Below are positions 26,000 to 35,311 of a stretch of DNA of 39,136 nt, piece by piece. A program made the position numbers and the translations under genes. Location: assembly GCA_024275415.1 (NCBI GenBank), contig JAJRZD010000089.1:1-39136 (forward strand). The letters are read 5' to 3'. Within the stretch, counting starts at the first letter, position 1. The number at the start of each line of letters is the position of its first letter. A model generated the notes under the pieces. That model had not been told where the DNA came from, searched no databases, and saw only the letters and a program-made list of their open reading frames with translations. This DNA is from an archaeon. GTDB lineage: Archaea; Asgardarchaeota; Thorarchaeia; Thorarchaeales; Thorarchaeaceae.

Positions 26000-27670
26000 T
26001 TACATCATGCCGGGCATTCCGCCCATGCCACCCATGCCGCCCATACCGCCGCCCATGCCGCCACCTTCACCCATATCGGATGGTGAGCTAGCCTTGGCTG
26101 CGATGACATCATCGATTCTTAGGATCATCTGGGCTGCTTCAGCTGCGGAGCGAATCGCCTGGTGCTTGACACGCACGGGCTCGATGACTCCCTCTTTCAT
26201 CATATCGACAGTCTTACCCTTGATGACATCAACACCGACCCAGAGTCCCTGCTCTCCAGCATGCTCCTTGTTCAAGTCCGTGATGATATCGATGGGGTCA
26301 TGACCGCCATTCTCTGTGAGAGTCTTTGGTACGATTCTTAGTGCCTCAGCGAATGCCTCAATGGCAAGCTGCTCGCGTCCCTTCACTGTGCCGGCGTATT
26401 CTTCAAGCCGTCGTGCGACTTCGATCTCAGTTGCACCGCCTCCAGCGACATAGACACCGTCTTCCACAACATTCCTTACCACACAGAGTGCGTCGTGGAG
26501 TGCTCTATCTGCTTCATCAACGACATGCTCGGTGCCACCGCGTATCACGATGGATACGGCCTTGGGGTCTTTGCAGTTCTTGACGTAGACCAACTTGTCG
26601 TCGCCAATCTTGACTTCCTCGACAATACCTGCTTCGCCGATGTAGTCTGAAGAGATCTCGTCAAGGCTTGACGCGACCTTGGCACCGGTAGCTTTTGCCA
26701 GCTTCTCTAGTGTGCTTTTCTTGGCTCTGCGGATTGCCATTACTCCTGCCTTGGCAAGGTAGTGCTGTGCCACATCATCGATGCCTTTCTGACAGATGAG
26801 CACGTTGGCTCCAGAGTTGACGATTTTGTCTACCATGTCCTTAAGCATCTTCTCCTCTTGGTCGAGGAATGCCTTGATCTGGTCTGGACTCTCGATCTTG
26901 ATCTCCGCATCGAATTCTGTCTTCTCGACCTCGATGGCTGCGTTCACTAGGGCAATCTTTGCACCCTCTACCTTTCTGGGCATGGATGCGTGGACGACCT
27001 CCTTGTCAATGACCATCCCGTTCACGAGCTCAGTTTCGTCAAGGCTCTTGCCCTGCTTCTTGATAATCTCGATCATATCGATGTCTGCCTTTGTCTTGCC
27101 GTTGACTTCCTCCTTTACTTGGAGTACTGCGTCCACAGCAATCTTCCCAAACAGATCCTTTGAGCCCATGACGGACTTGCTGTTCATCGAGGTCTCTGCA
27201 ATCTTGAGCAAGACCTTCTTGTCCATCCCTTCCATGGACACACCGATTTCTTTCAAGATGTCAGATGCTTTCTCAGCAGCCTTCTGATATCCTCCCACTA
27301 TGATGGTCGGATGGATCTTCTTCTCTAAGAGATCCTGTGCTCTCTTGAGCAACTCGCCAGCAATGACTACGCTTGTTGTAGTACCATCGCCTGTTTCCTG
27401 ATCTTGGCTCTTAGCAACCTCGACAAGCATCTTGGCCGCTGGATGCTGGACATCGATTTCTTTGAGGATGCTAGCACCGTCGTTGGTGATAGTGACATCA
27501 CCAAGACTGTCCACGAGCATCTTGTCCATGCCGCGTGGTCCGAGTGTGGACTTCACGGCGTCCGAGATCACGATACCGGCCATGATGTTATTGGATTGAG
27601 CTGACCTTCCACGGGTCCTGCTCGTTCCTTCTTTCAGTATGAGTACAGGTGTACCTGATAACTGTGCCAT
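26000..27670 (-). CDS. Thermosome subunit (group II chaperonin)
   Basis: 556 residues, usual for the family. It forms eight- or nine-membered double rings that fold proteins in the cytosol. The N-terminal sequence has [18 protein letters not shown] and the nucleotide-binding GDGTTTSVV; the C-terminal equatorial half has [13 protein letters not shown], and ends with repeated GGM units (Met-Gly-rich), the tail that projects into the ring cavity in archaeal chaperonins. ATG 27670 is preceded by a GAGGCG site. Transcribed alone by the evidence of a terminator just downstream. Expression is probably stress-controlled, given an inverted and direct repeat set upstream (27746-27797). Only this one subunit is visible, so homo- versus hetero-oligomer cannot be told. 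Confidence 0.95.
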   Translation of the reverse strand: MAQLSGTPVLILKEGTSRTRGRSAQSNNIMAGIVISDAVKSTLGPRGMDKMLVDSLGDVTITNDGASILKEIDVQHPAAKMLVEVAKSQDQETGDGTTTSVVIAGELLKRAQDLLEKKIHPTIIVGGYQKAAEKASDILKEIGVSMEGMDKKVLLKIAETSMNSKSVMGSKDLFGKIAVDAVLQVKEEVNGKTKADIDMIEIIKKQGKSLDETELVNGMVIDKEVVHASMPRKVEGAKIALVNAAIEVEKTEFDAEIKIESPDQIKAFLDQEEKMLKDMVDKIVNSGANVLICQKGIDDVAQHYLAKAGVMAIRRAKKSTLEKLAKATGAKVASSLDEISSDYIGEAGIVEEVKIGDDKLVYVKNCKDPKAVSIVIRGGTEHVVDEADRALHDALCVVRNVVEDGVYVAGGGATEIEVARRLEEYAGTVKGREQLAIEAFAEALRIVPKTLTENGGHDPIDIITDLNKEHAGEQGLWVGVDVIKGKTVDMMKEGVIEPVRVKHQAIRSAAEAAQMILRIDDVIAAKASSPSDMGEGGGMGGGMGGMGGMGGMPGMM

Positions 27671-28049
27671 TTGTAACGCCTCTTGTTCCTTTCTTTTCAG
27701 ATCCGTCCACTTCCCACAGTGGACTGACCTCTTACGTTTTGTTAAAACTGTACATGCACTTCAACATGTACTTCTAAGAAAACTGTGCATGGACTTCGTA
27801 TAAAAACCTTATCTTACAACACAAAAGGTAGTGTACGACAATGTTGTGCAAGATGTGGGCATATGTTGGATTGTGTAACGTCCGTGCAGTTACATTTTCA
27901 TTTACAATTCGTCGTGTTGGGATTACAGCGAGATACGCGGCTGCTTGAACGCATGACTAGACAATTTTTGAAACGTGCGGGGAATATGGAATGACCTACA
28001 ACAATGCATCCATCACGGATGCAATATGGCGGCCTACGGCAGAGTGTGG
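27671..28049. other. Non-coding upstream region of the thermosome (379 bases)
   Basis: Between the thermosome start and the V4R-like stop there is no gene I can support. It holds an inverted repeat GTCCAC/GTGGAC (27706-27725), the operator-like repeats at 27746-27797, and a TATA-like stretch at 27799-27806 whose orientation is ambiguous. Short frames on the plus strand (34 codons from ATG 27841; a longer Cys-rich frame without a good start) have no ribosome site or clear homology. Confidence 0.5.
27746..27797 (-). promoter_or_regulatory. Operator-like repeats upstream of the thermosome gene
   Basis: GTACATG (27750-27756) and CATGTAC (27765-27771) are perfect 7-bp arms around CACTTCAA. A 17-base direct repeat begins at 27746 (AACTGTACATGCACTTC) and again at 27781 (AACTGTGCATGGACTTC), 35 bases apart with two mismatches. 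GTTTTAACA on the minus strand (27739-27747) is a possible TATA box directly downstream, giving a leader of about 45 bases. Could be the site of a heat-shock or stress regulator; it does not match the Phr consensus as I remember it. Confidence 0.5.
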
Positions 28050-28538
28050 TCAGACTCGGAAGAACATACGTTTCTTACAGGCGAGGGGTCCAGCATGCAG
28101 GATTTCCATCCCGACTTTCTCCCCCATTATCTCCTCTAGCATACCGCAGAGATACCCGTTGCTCAGGAAACAGAGCGGGCCACATTGCTTTAGGTTCTTC
28201 TGAGTGATTGCAGCACGAACCGGGCAGTCCCGTACTATGATATCAAAGGATGCACGTCCGAGTTCATCTTCATAGAAGTAAGCATCGGTACTATCGTGTT
28301 TTCTCAACTCGATGTGCCAGACACCTTCGTATGCTTTGTTGAGCAGATCCACAGCTGGTTTGAGAGAGTTGGTCTTATGGAGATTCTCTGCAAGACGCCG
28401 TCCTTCTTTGACGCCTGTGCCCATGATGAGACCCTTGGATGCAGGCCCCAATAGGTCTTCAATGCCGTTGTTGATTGTCGCTAGGAGCGAGAGATACGCA
28501 TCAACTCGCCTAGACTCACTATCTCTCGATGGTTCCAT
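28050..28538 (-). CDS. V4R-like small-molecule-binding protein
   Basis: 162 residues. The C-terminal half has the look of V4R (4-vinyl reductase/hydrocarbon-binding) domains: DIIVRDCPVRAAI, then CGPLCFLSNGYLCGMLEEIMGEKVGMEI and a final strand with a Cys. Four Cys near 120-150 could bind metal or heme. The N-terminal 50 residues are helical. V4R domains act as sensors or as adaptors in archaea and bacteria, and stand-alone forms are common. The ATG at 28538 is 4 bases after the predicted transcript start, and no ribosome site precedes it, so the message is probably leaderless. It is divergent from korAB. The ligand is unknown. Confidence 0.55.
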   Translation of the reverse strand: MEPSRDSESRRVDAYLSLLATINNGIEDLLGPASKGLIMGTGVKEGRRLAENLHKTNSLKPAVDLLNKAYEGVWHIELRKHDSTDAYFYEDELGRASFDIIVRDCPVRAAITQKNLKQCGPLCFLSNGYLCGMLEEIMGEKVGMEILHAGPLACKKRMFFRV

Positions 28539-28563
28539 GATGGTTTTCGAGCTTTTGTGAATG

Positions 28564-28573
28564 GATATAATAC
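28564..28573 (-). promoter_or_regulatory. Candidate TATA box for the V4R-like gene
   Basis: Minus-strand GTATTATATC lies about 30 bases from ATG 28538, consistent with an almost leaderless message. Confidence 0.45.
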
Positions 28574-28680
28574 ATTCGGATATTCATCCACTCATTTATA
28601 CAATTGAGATGATAAAAAAATCAATTGAGGGATGGCTGTACGAAGCGGAGAAGTGAGGATTGGGACTTGCATTCCGAACC

Positions 28681-28688
28681 ATTTAGTA
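28681..28688 (+). promoter_or_regulatory. Candidate TATA box for korAB
   Basis: CGAACC then ATTTAGTA resembles BRE plus TATA; transcription would begin near 28711, leaving a 38-base leader that contains GAGGAG (28733-28738). Two CAATTGAG repeats (28601-28608, 28622-28629) lie upstream and could be a regulator site. Confidence 0.4.
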
Positions 28689-28748
28689 AAACACATATTC
28701 CCCCAGTGCGAGATGGCACAATAGTTTCAATAGAGGAGAGGCAAGTCA

Positions 28749-30464
28749 TTGGATATTTCTTTCAACATCGGCGGAGAAGCTGGTCAGGGTATTGACACCA
28801 TTGGTGACCTGCTGGCACAGATTTTCGTCAAACAGGGATTCTACACGTTCACACACAAGGATTTCATGTCTCGGATACGAGGCGGTTACAATTTCAATGT
28901 GATACGGGTGTCAGACCGACCAGTTCATGCACCCTCCCACAAATACGATGTGATAATAGCCCTCACAGAGGATGCTATACGGAGGCCAAGGGATTCTCTT
29001 GTGGAGGACGGTGTCATCATATTTGAGGACTCCATCGAGTTCTCCGACCTTGAGCCGTGCCATTTTCCTGCACCACTGCTAAAGACTGCACGAAAAGTTG
29101 GCGGCAACATCAGAATGATGAACGCAGCAGCGCTTGGTGCCATTCTATCTGTCCTGAAATTTCCGTTCCATCTTGCACAGGATACGCTTGCTGAGATATT
29201 TGGCAGGAAAGGTCAGAAGATTGTCGAGGGAAATATCGCAGTTGCAAAGGCGTTGTTCGACTTGACCGCTAAGGAGTTCTCACGTTCATGCAGTGAAAAC
29301 CTCAGTACTATCAAAAAAGGCCCCTGCAGTGATCGGATGATGATCACTGGCAATCGGGCAGTCGCTCTGGGAGCAATGGCTGCGAATGTCAAGTGGGTAT
29401 CATCTTACCCCATGAGTCCCTCAACATCAGTCTTTCAGGATATTGTATCAAATGCTGAGAAGCTACGGATAGGTACCATACAGACTGAAGATGAGATCGC
29501 TGCTCTTCTTATGGCGATAGGTGCATCTTTTGGCGGAGTACGATCGTTGACAACCACATCAGGCGGGGGCTTCTCACTTATGGTGGAGGCACTTGGATTT
29601 GCTGCTATGACCGAAACGCCTGTTGTGATATATAACGCTCAGCGCCCTGGCCCTAGCACAGGGCTACCCACTCGCACTGAGCAGTCAGACCTTCTGTTTT
29701 CGGTGTTTGCGAGCCAAGGCGAGTTCCCAAGAATCATTCTTGCACCGAAAGACCCCTTAGACGGGTTTGATGTCACGGTTCGCGCTTTCAACCTTGCAGA
29801 GAAATACCAAGTTCCTGTGATTATTTTGGGCGACCAATACTTTGCTGACTCGGTGATGAACTTGCCTCGAATAGACGTATCCACTGTATCGATTGACAGA
29901 GGTAAATTGGCTAAAGATGATGACGGGGAGTACAAAAGACACAGGCTGACGGATGATGGGGTTTCACCGAGGGCTTTTCCCGGAGACCCTGGCAAGATAG
30001 TCGTTTCGACAGGGAATGTCCATCTTGAGGATGGGCATATTACAGAAGACCCCGAGATACGGAATGCGATGGTTCATAAATTCATGAACAAGATTCCATT
30101 CATCCTAGAGGATTTGAACCACCCGACACTTGATGGAACCAGCGATGCTGAAATGACCCTGTTATCGTGGGGTTCATCATGGGGTGCGACGAACGAGGCT
30201 ATGAGTATCCTGAGCGAGGATGGCGTGTCCATCAACCACCTCCACTTCACTGATGTCTATCCCTTACGGGATGAGGTACTCAAAGAGGTCTTCGCACGAG
30301 CCTCGAAGGTCATCGCTGTGGAACAGAACACTCTTTCCCAATTTGCCAAGCTCGTGCGTATGGAGGTCGGTCTGAGTGTCACTCATCATGTGAACAGATA
30401 CGATGGGAGGCCTCTTACTGCAAGATGGATCATTGACAAGCTTGAGGAGGTTGGCGCATTATGA
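28749..30464 (+). CDS. korA: 2-oxoacid:ferredoxin oxidoreductase, fused gamma-alpha subunit
   Basis: Oxidises a 2-oxoacid to its acyl-CoA with ferredoxin as acceptor; 2-oxoglutarate is the likely substrate given the fumC and sdhAB neighbours, but pyruvate or branched-chain acids are not excluded. Residues 1-190 are the gamma domain (GGEAGQGIDTIGD, SRIRGGYN). About 195-571 are the alpha domain (VSSYPMSPSTSV, TTSGGGFSLM and the PTRTEQSDL segment lining the substrate pocket). Start is TTG 28749, with GAGGAG ten bases upstream. The stop overlaps the korB start as ATGA, so alpha and beta are translationally coupled. A ferredoxin delta subunit is absent, as in other two-subunit archaeal enzymes. 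Confidence 0.9.
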   Translation: MDISFNIGGEAGQGIDTIGDLLAQIFVKQGFYTFTHKDFMSRIRGGYNFNVIRVSDRPVHAPSHKYDVIIALTEDAIRRPRDSLVEDGVIIFEDSIEFSDLEPCHFPAPLLKTARKVGGNIRMMNAAALGAILSVLKFPFHLAQDTLAEIFGRKGQKIVEGNIAVAKALFDLTAKEFSRSCSENLSTIKKGPCSDRMMITGNRAVALGAMAANVKWVSSYPMSPSTSVFQDIVSNAEKLRIGTIQTEDEIAALLMAIGASFGGVRSLTTTSGGGFSLMVEALGFAAMTETPVVIYNAQRPGPSTGLPTRTEQSDLLFSVFASQGEFPRIILAPKDPLDGFDVTVRAFNLAEKYQVPVIILGDQYFADSVMNLPRIDVSTVSIDRGKLAKDDDGEYKRHRLTDDGVSPRAFPGDPGKIVVSTGNVHLEDGHITEDPEIRNAMVHKFMNKIPFILEDLNHPTLDGTSDAEMTLLSWGSSWGATNEAMSILSEDGVSINHLHFTDVYPLRDEVLKEVFARASKVIAVEQNTLSQFAKLVRMEVGLSVTHHVNRYDGRPLTARWIIDKLEEVGAL

Positions 30465-31327
30465 TTACGGCAGAGCAACTAGAAGGAAAACAGAAGATTA
30501 CTTGGTGTACAGGTTGTGGAAACTTCGGCATCCTTGCATCCTTGAAGAAGGCGGTAATTGGGCTGGATATCCCCCACGAGAACATCGTGTTGGTATCGGG
30601 CATCGGTTGTTCCAGTAAGACCCCGCACTACATCAATCTGAACGCGATGCACACTATCCATGGCAGACCCATACCCGTCGCAACTGGTGTACATATGGCT
30701 AACAATGATCTTACTGTGATTGTCAACACAGGCGATGGCGATTGCCTTGGTGAAGGTCTCGGACATTTCATCCATGCTGCACGGCGTAATGTGAACATTG
30801 CCGTCTTCATACACAACAACGGTGTCAATGGACTGACAAAGGGACAGTTCTCTCCCGCAGCGCGAAGGGGTTATGTATCAAACACATCCCCACCTCCCCC
30901 TGGAGCTCCGATGGATCCAGTCAATCCCGTCGCATTAGCACTCGCTTCTGGCGCAAGCTTTGCAGCACGCGGGTTCTCAGGCGATCAGAAGAACCTTGTT
31001 GATATCATGATTCGCGCTATCAGGCATAGGGGATTTGCGGTCGTTGATATACTGCAACCTTGTGTCACATGGAACAAGTCCCTCACATGGGGCTTCTACA
31101 ACAAACGCATTTACAATCTTCAAGAGGAAGGCCATGACACGGCAGACCGGATAAAGGCACTCGAAGCGTCTCGTGAATGGGGCGACCGAATCCCGACTGG
31201 GATCTTCTTTGACACGGAATGTGCTGACCTTGCACAGGACATTTTCCTTCCCGAAGATGGGAATCTGAAGGATCATATCAACGATCTCTCATTGGTGCAG
31301 CAGTTAATTGATGACCATATCCTATAG
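30461..31327 (+). CDS. korB: 2-oxoacid:ferredoxin oxidoreductase, beta subunit
   Basis: 288 residues, partner of the preceding subunit. WCTGCGNFG near 19-27 and GIGCSSK near 50 supply Cys ligands for the [4Fe-4S] cluster. GDGDCLGEG (about 93-101) with NNGVNGLTKGQFSP (about 122-135) is the thiamin diphosphate-magnesium motif. PCVTWN near 203 completes the cluster set. The enzyme is cytoplasmic. ATG 30461 overlaps the upstream stop. About 100 bases separate it from fumC, which has its own ribosome site and may be in the same transcript. Confidence 0.92.
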   Translation: MITAEQLEGKQKITWCTGCGNFGILASLKKAVIGLDIPHENIVLVSGIGCSSKTPHYINLNAMHTIHGRPIPVATGVHMANNDLTVIVNTGDGDCLGEGLGHFIHAARRNVNIAVFIHNNGVNGLTKGQFSPAARRGYVSNTSPPPPGAPMDPVNPVALALASGASFAARGFSGDQKNLVDIMIRAIRHRGFAVVDILQPCVTWNKSLTWGFYNKRIYNLQEEGHDTADRIKALEASREWGDRIPTGIFFDTECADLAQDIFLPEDGNLKDHINDLSLVQQLIDDHIL

Positions 31328-31425
31328 CCAAGAGTGGGAGTGTTGAACCTCCCCTCCTTGTGCCATAGATAAAGCGATATGTACGAGATTGCAGAGGGGA
31401 ACACGAATACTCGGAGGGTTTGCCA

Positions 31426-32811
31426 ATGGTGAAGATGAGAAAGGAGCGAGACCTTCTTGGTGAGATCGAAGTCCCCGAAGATGCTTATTATGGCATCAAC
31501 ACCGAACGCGCGATTCGCAACTTCTCAATAAGTGGCCACAAGATGCCTACGGCGTTCATCATTGCATTGGCAAAGGTGAAGAAGGCATGTCTGCTTGCCA
31601 ACTTGGAAAGTGGTGATATTGACGATGTGATTGGGAACGCACTCAAGACTGCAATAGATGACATCCTTATTCATGATAGACTGCTTGACCAGTTCCCTGT
31701 GGACATCTACCAGACCGGATCCGGCACTCAGACCAACATGAACATGAACGAGGTTCTTGCAAACCGGGCCAATGAAATCCTGGGTCATCCGAAGGGCAAG
31801 AAGAGCCCTGTCCATCCGAATGACCATGTGAACTTGGGTCAGTCAAGCAATGATGTGATTCCTACGGCAATGCATATCGCCGCACTTGAGGCGCTGTCGA
31901 AGGATCTTTTCCCTGCAGTGGAGAAGCTCATGCAGACATTGGACAACAAGATATCCGAGTTCGAGGAGATTGTCAAGATAGGCAGGACACATCTTCAAGA
32001 TGCAGTTCCGATTCCCCTCTCCTTGGAGTTCAAAGTCTATCGTTCACAGGTGATTTCAAGCTTTGGTGACCTGCAATCTGCTAGGAACGATCTTGTCAAA
32101 TTGCCGATTGGTGGCACTGCTCTAGGAACGGGGTTGAATGCGCCCGTTGGCTTCTCAGAAAGAGTAGTAAAGCACCTGTCCAAATTGACCAGACTCCCAC
32201 TTGAAGTGAATCCGGTACTTGCAGAAGGGATTGCATCCCATCGGGTATTTGTCAAGCTAAGCAGTACTTTGAAGGTTCTTGCATTGGCCTGTCTTAAGAT
32301 GGCTAACGATATTCGCTGGATGGCTTCTGGCCCTAGAGCGGGACTTGGCGAGTTGTCCCTTCCTGAGAACGAGCCTGGCTCCTCGATCATGCCGGGTAAA
32401 GTGAACCCGACGCAATCAGAGGCATTGATACAGGTAGCAATCCAGGTGGTTGGATACGACACAGCGATATCGATGGCCGAAGCATACGGTAGCATCCTTG
32501 ACCTGAATATGGCAAAGCCTCTCATTATTGTAGATACCCTTGACGCAATGAAAATCCTGTCCAAGGGCATCATGTCCTTCGTGAACAAATGCCTCGCCGG
32601 CATAAAGCCCAATCGTGAAAGAATCAGGGCGGATTTGGATCGAAGCCTGATGGTGGTAACCCGATTGGCACCCATTATTGGCTATGACAAGGCTGGTGAG
32701 ATTGCAAAGGTGGCACTTGAGAGCGGAAAGACCGTACGAGAAGTCGTTGAAGATATGGATTTGAGAATAGACGACATTGATGAAATCCTCGATCCCACAA
32801 CGATGGTCTGA
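31426..32811 (+). CDS. fumC: Class II fumarate hydratase
   Basis: Interconverts fumarate and malate. 461 residues, standard for FumC. Diagnostic segments are TGSGTQTNMNMNEVLANRA, GRTHLQDAVPIPLS and GSSIMPGKVNPTQ; the Gly-Lys-Val-Asn-Pro-Thr-Gln wording favours fumarase over aspartase, which reads PAKVNP. The catalytic Ser lies in the SS of that last loop. The start is ATG 31426, placed eight bases after GGAGG (31413-31417); a TTG at 31420 would add two residues and an ATG at 31435 would lose three. It lies between korAB and the succinate dehydrogenase/fumarate reductase genes, in line with a C4-dicarboxylate branch of the TCA cycle. Confidence 0.92.
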   Translation: MVKMRKERDLLGEIEVPEDAYYGINTERAIRNFSISGHKMPTAFIIALAKVKKACLLANLESGDIDDVIGNALKTAIDDILIHDRLLDQFPVDIYQTGSGTQTNMNMNEVLANRANEILGHPKGKKSPVHPNDHVNLGQSSNDVIPTAMHIAALEALSKDLFPAVEKLMQTLDNKISEFEEIVKIGRTHLQDAVPIPLSLEFKVYRSQVISSFGDLQSARNDLVKLPIGGTALGTGLNAPVGFSERVVKHLSKLTRLPLEVNPVLAEGIASHRVFVKLSSTLKVLALACLKMANDIRWMASGPRAGLGELSLPENEPGSSIMPGKVNPTQSEALIQVAIQVVGYDTAISMAEAYGSILDLNMAKPLIIVDTLDAMKILSKGIMSFVNKCLAGIKPNRERIRADLDRSLMVVTRLAPIIGYDKAGEIAKVALESGKTVREVVEDMDLRIDDIDEILDPTTMV

Positions 32812-32864
32812 CCATGGTTAATCCGGATGAGAATAATTCATATGCTCAATTCCATAGGGGCTGA

Positions 32865-34577
32865 ATGTATATTTACTCCGAGGAGGAAAAGAACAGGGTG
32901 ATATATGACCATGATGCCTTGATCATAGGAGCTGGTCTTTCGGGACTTCGGGTTGCCATTGAGCTGGCACAAAAACATGATGTCGCAATTCTTACTAAAG
33001 TTCAAGCATTGCGGTCACACTCGGTCGCAGCTCAAGGGGGTATCAATGCAGCCCTTAGAGAGGACGATTCATGGGAGATGCACGCCTTCGATACTGTGAA
33101 GGGCTCTGACTATCTCGCTGACCAAGACGCCGTAGAAATCCTGACACAAGAGGCTCCCCGAGCGGTAATCGAGAACGAGCTATGGGGTACTGCATTCTCA
33201 AGGACCCCTACTGGGAATATTGCTCAGAGACCCTTTGGTGGTGCTGGTTATCCGCGAACCTGCTACGCAGCTGACAGAACCGGTCATAACCTTCTACATA
33301 CGACATTCGAGCAAGCCATGCGTCTTGGCATCAAGTTCTATGACGAATTCTTTGCAACATCCTTGGTTCGTGATGACAACCGGATAGTGGGCGTGACAGC
33401 ACTTGAGATATCCTCTGGAGCGGTTCATGGGTTTACTGCGAAAGCTGTTGTGGTTGCCACTGGCGGTTTCGGCAGGGTCTATGCGCGGTCGACGAATGCC
33501 CTCATAAACACGGGCGATGGATGTGCTCTTGCCCTCCGGGTTGGGGTACCCCTGAAAGATATGGAATTCGTACAATTCCATCCAACAACACTCTATGGGT
33601 CTAGCATCCTGATCACTGAGGGGGCTCGCGGCGAAGGAGGCCATCTTCTGAACGCGAAAGGTAAACGGTTTATGGGCAAATACGCTCCTGACAAGATGGA
33701 ACTTGCCCCACGTGACATCGTTGCGAGGGCCATCAGGACAGAGGTTCTTGAGGGACGAGGCTTCGAAGGGAGGTACGTGCATCTTGACCTGACCCACCTT
33801 GGAAAGGATCGCATCATGGAACGGCTCCCTGGGATTCGTGAGATATGCGTCCATTTTGCAGGTATCGATCCTATTGATGAGCCGATACCCGTCCTCCCCG
33901 GTCAGCACTATTCAATGGGCGGAATTGATTGCGACAAATATGGTAATACCACCCTTCCCGGACTATTCGCCGTAGGTGAGGCAGCGTGTATGAGTGTTCA
34001 TGGTGCGAACAGGCTTGGTGGAAACTCCCTGTTGGAAACTCTGGTCTTTGGACGCGTAGTCGGACAGAAGGTCATAGAATATCTGGGATCCGCAAAGTCT
34101 CCCTCGAAGCAGGTTGTCGATGATGAGGCATACCGCATTCGAGAGAAGCTCCAGACAATGACGATCAAGGAGCAAGGAGAGTCACTTCACGAATTGAGAA
34201 CCAAACTGACTGAGGCGATGGATGACTATGTTGGTGTGTTCAGGAATGCAAACGATATCAAAAAGGCACTCAAAGTCATCAGAGAGGTTCGTATCGGATT
34301 CGAGAACCTCGCATTGGGTGAGATGGATCAGCGGTTCAACTACTCTCTCATCAGGGCATTAGAACTTGAGAACATGATCGACCTTGCCGAATCTATTGCA
34401 CAGGGAGCATTGATGCGAAAAGAAAGCAGAGGTGCCCACTGGCGAGTGGACTATCCAAATCGGAATGACGAGAAGTTCCTCAAACACTCCCTTGCAACAC
34501 TGACACCCGAAGGCATCAAGATAAGCTACAAAGATGTCAATCTTGGCAGATTTGAAGTAAAGGAGAGGATGTACTAA
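32865..34577 (+). CDS. Succinate dehydrogenase / fumarate reductase flavoprotein subunit
   Basis: 570 residues. FAD-binding GAGLSG (22-27). HSVAAQGG has His52, the residue that carries covalent FAD in this family. The substrate-site region FVQFHPT and HGANRLGGNSLLE near 385 are typical. The fold and length match SdhA/FrdA, and thiol:fumarate reductase TfrA is the alternative. The 3' end abuts the iron-sulfur subunit with no gap. No membrane-anchor gene follows, so direction (succinate oxidation or fumarate reduction) and electron partner cannot be settled from this window. Confidence 0.9.
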   Translation: MYIYSEEEKNRVIYDHDALIIGAGLSGLRVAIELAQKHDVAILTKVQALRSHSVAAQGGINAALREDDSWEMHAFDTVKGSDYLADQDAVEILTQEAPRAVIENELWGTAFSRTPTGNIAQRPFGGAGYPRTCYAADRTGHNLLHTTFEQAMRLGIKFYDEFFATSLVRDDNRIVGVTALEISSGAVHGFTAKAVVVATGGFGRVYARSTNALINTGDGCALALRVGVPLKDMEFVQFHPTTLYGSSILITEGARGEGGHLLNAKGKRFMGKYAPDKMELAPRDIVARAIRTEVLEGRGFEGRYVHLDLTHLGKDRIMERLPGIREICVHFAGIDPIDEPIPVLPGQHYSMGGIDCDKYGNTTLPGLFAVGEAACMSVHGANRLGGNSLLETLVFGRVVGQKVIEYLGSAKSPSKQVVDDEAYRIREKLQTMTIKEQGESLHELRTKLTEAMDDYVGVFRNANDIKKALKVIREVRIGFENLALGEMDQRFNYSLIRALELENMIDLAESIAQGALMRKESRGAHWRVDYPNRNDEKFLKHSLATLTPEGIKISYKDVNLGRFEVKERMY

Positions 34578-35306
34578 ATGTTGTTCAGGGTCGCACGAAG
34601 TCGAGAAGGAGGCAAAATCACTCATTATGACCTCTACAAGATCCAAGAGAAGAAAGGCATGACAATACTGGATGGTCTGTTCCAGATACAGGACCGGATG
34701 GATCCTTCACTCGCATTCAGATACTCATGCCGTGGTGCTGTCTGTGGCAGCTGTGCTATGCTGATTGACAAGGAACCAAGACTCGCTTGCAGGACTCAGA
34801 TACTGGCAGTGAAGGATGAAGCACTTAAACTGAAACCATTTCCCCCTCTGACTGATGCCCCTCCTGGATGGGATAAGAAAACAGAGATTCTTATTGAGCC
34901 CCTACCAAATCTGCCAATCCTGAAAGACCTTGTTGTCGATATGACCAAGTTCTACAAGTCATTGGAAGACCTGAAGCTTTGGATGGAACCCCTCGAGAGC
35001 AAGCATCCTCGGCTACAATCGCCTGACGAACGCGAGGTCATACGTCGGTATGTGAATTGTATAATGTGTGCTATCTGCTATGGCTCTTGCCCTGTGAACT
35101 TCGAGAATGAGGAATATGTTGGGCCTGCTGCACTTGCGAAGGCTTTCCGGTTCGAGCAGGACTCTAGAACCACTGATCCCGAAAGATACGGCGAGGCTGC
35201 AAGGAAGTCAAATGGAGCCCCTCTCTGTGACCTTGTGATGAACTGCGTCAAGGCATGTCCGAAGGGTGTTGCTCCTGGTGGTGCTATCCGCAAGTTGAAG
35301 CAATAG
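34578..35306 (+). CDS. Succinate dehydrogenase / fumarate reductase iron-sulfur subunit
   Basis: 242 residues, complete. An N-terminal [2Fe-2S] set is Cys51, 56, 59 and 71 (SCRGAVCGSC). The C-terminal ferredoxin-like set is Cys161, 164, 167 and 171 (CIMCAICYGSCP), followed by Cys217, 223 and 227. These fit the [2Fe-2S], [4Fe-4S] and [3Fe-4S]/[4Fe-4S] clusters of SdhB/FrdB. The ATG follows directly on the flavoprotein stop, so the two are translationally coupled. No cytochrome b anchor gene is next to it; the following gene is convergent, with five bases between stops. Confidence 0.92.
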   Translation: MLFRVARSREGGKITHYDLYKIQEKKGMTILDGLFQIQDRMDPSLAFRYSCRGAVCGSCAMLIDKEPRLACRTQILAVKDEALKLKPFPPLTDAPPGWDKKTEILIEPLPNLPILKDLVVDMTKFYKSLEDLKLWMEPLESKHPRLQSPDEREVIRRYVNCIMCAICYGSCPVNFENEEYVGPAALAKAFRFEQDSRTTDPERYGEAARKSNGAPLCDLVMNCVKACPKGVAPGGAIRKLKQ

Positions 35307-35311
35307 ACTGG

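Noticed and set aside
26000..26100. Tandem repeat encoding GGM units
   Set aside because: It is the normal Gly-Met tail of a thermosome subunit, not an independent repeat element.
27785..27994. Cys-rich frame upstream of the thermosome gene, resembling a zinc ribbon
   Set aside because: CCARCGH and a following basic helix look tempting, but there is no ribosome site, the first start lies inside the repeat region, and the C-terminal part has no family likeness. The 34-codon frame from ATG 27841 is equally unsupported.
28632..28724. 30-codon frame (ATG to TAG) upstream of korA
   Set aside because: The GAGGG before it is one base from the ATG, and the likely korA TATA box lies inside the frame.
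31426..32811. Aspartate ammonia-lyase
   Set aside because: Same superfamily, but the GSSIMPGKVNPTQ and TNMNMNEV wording is that of fumarase.
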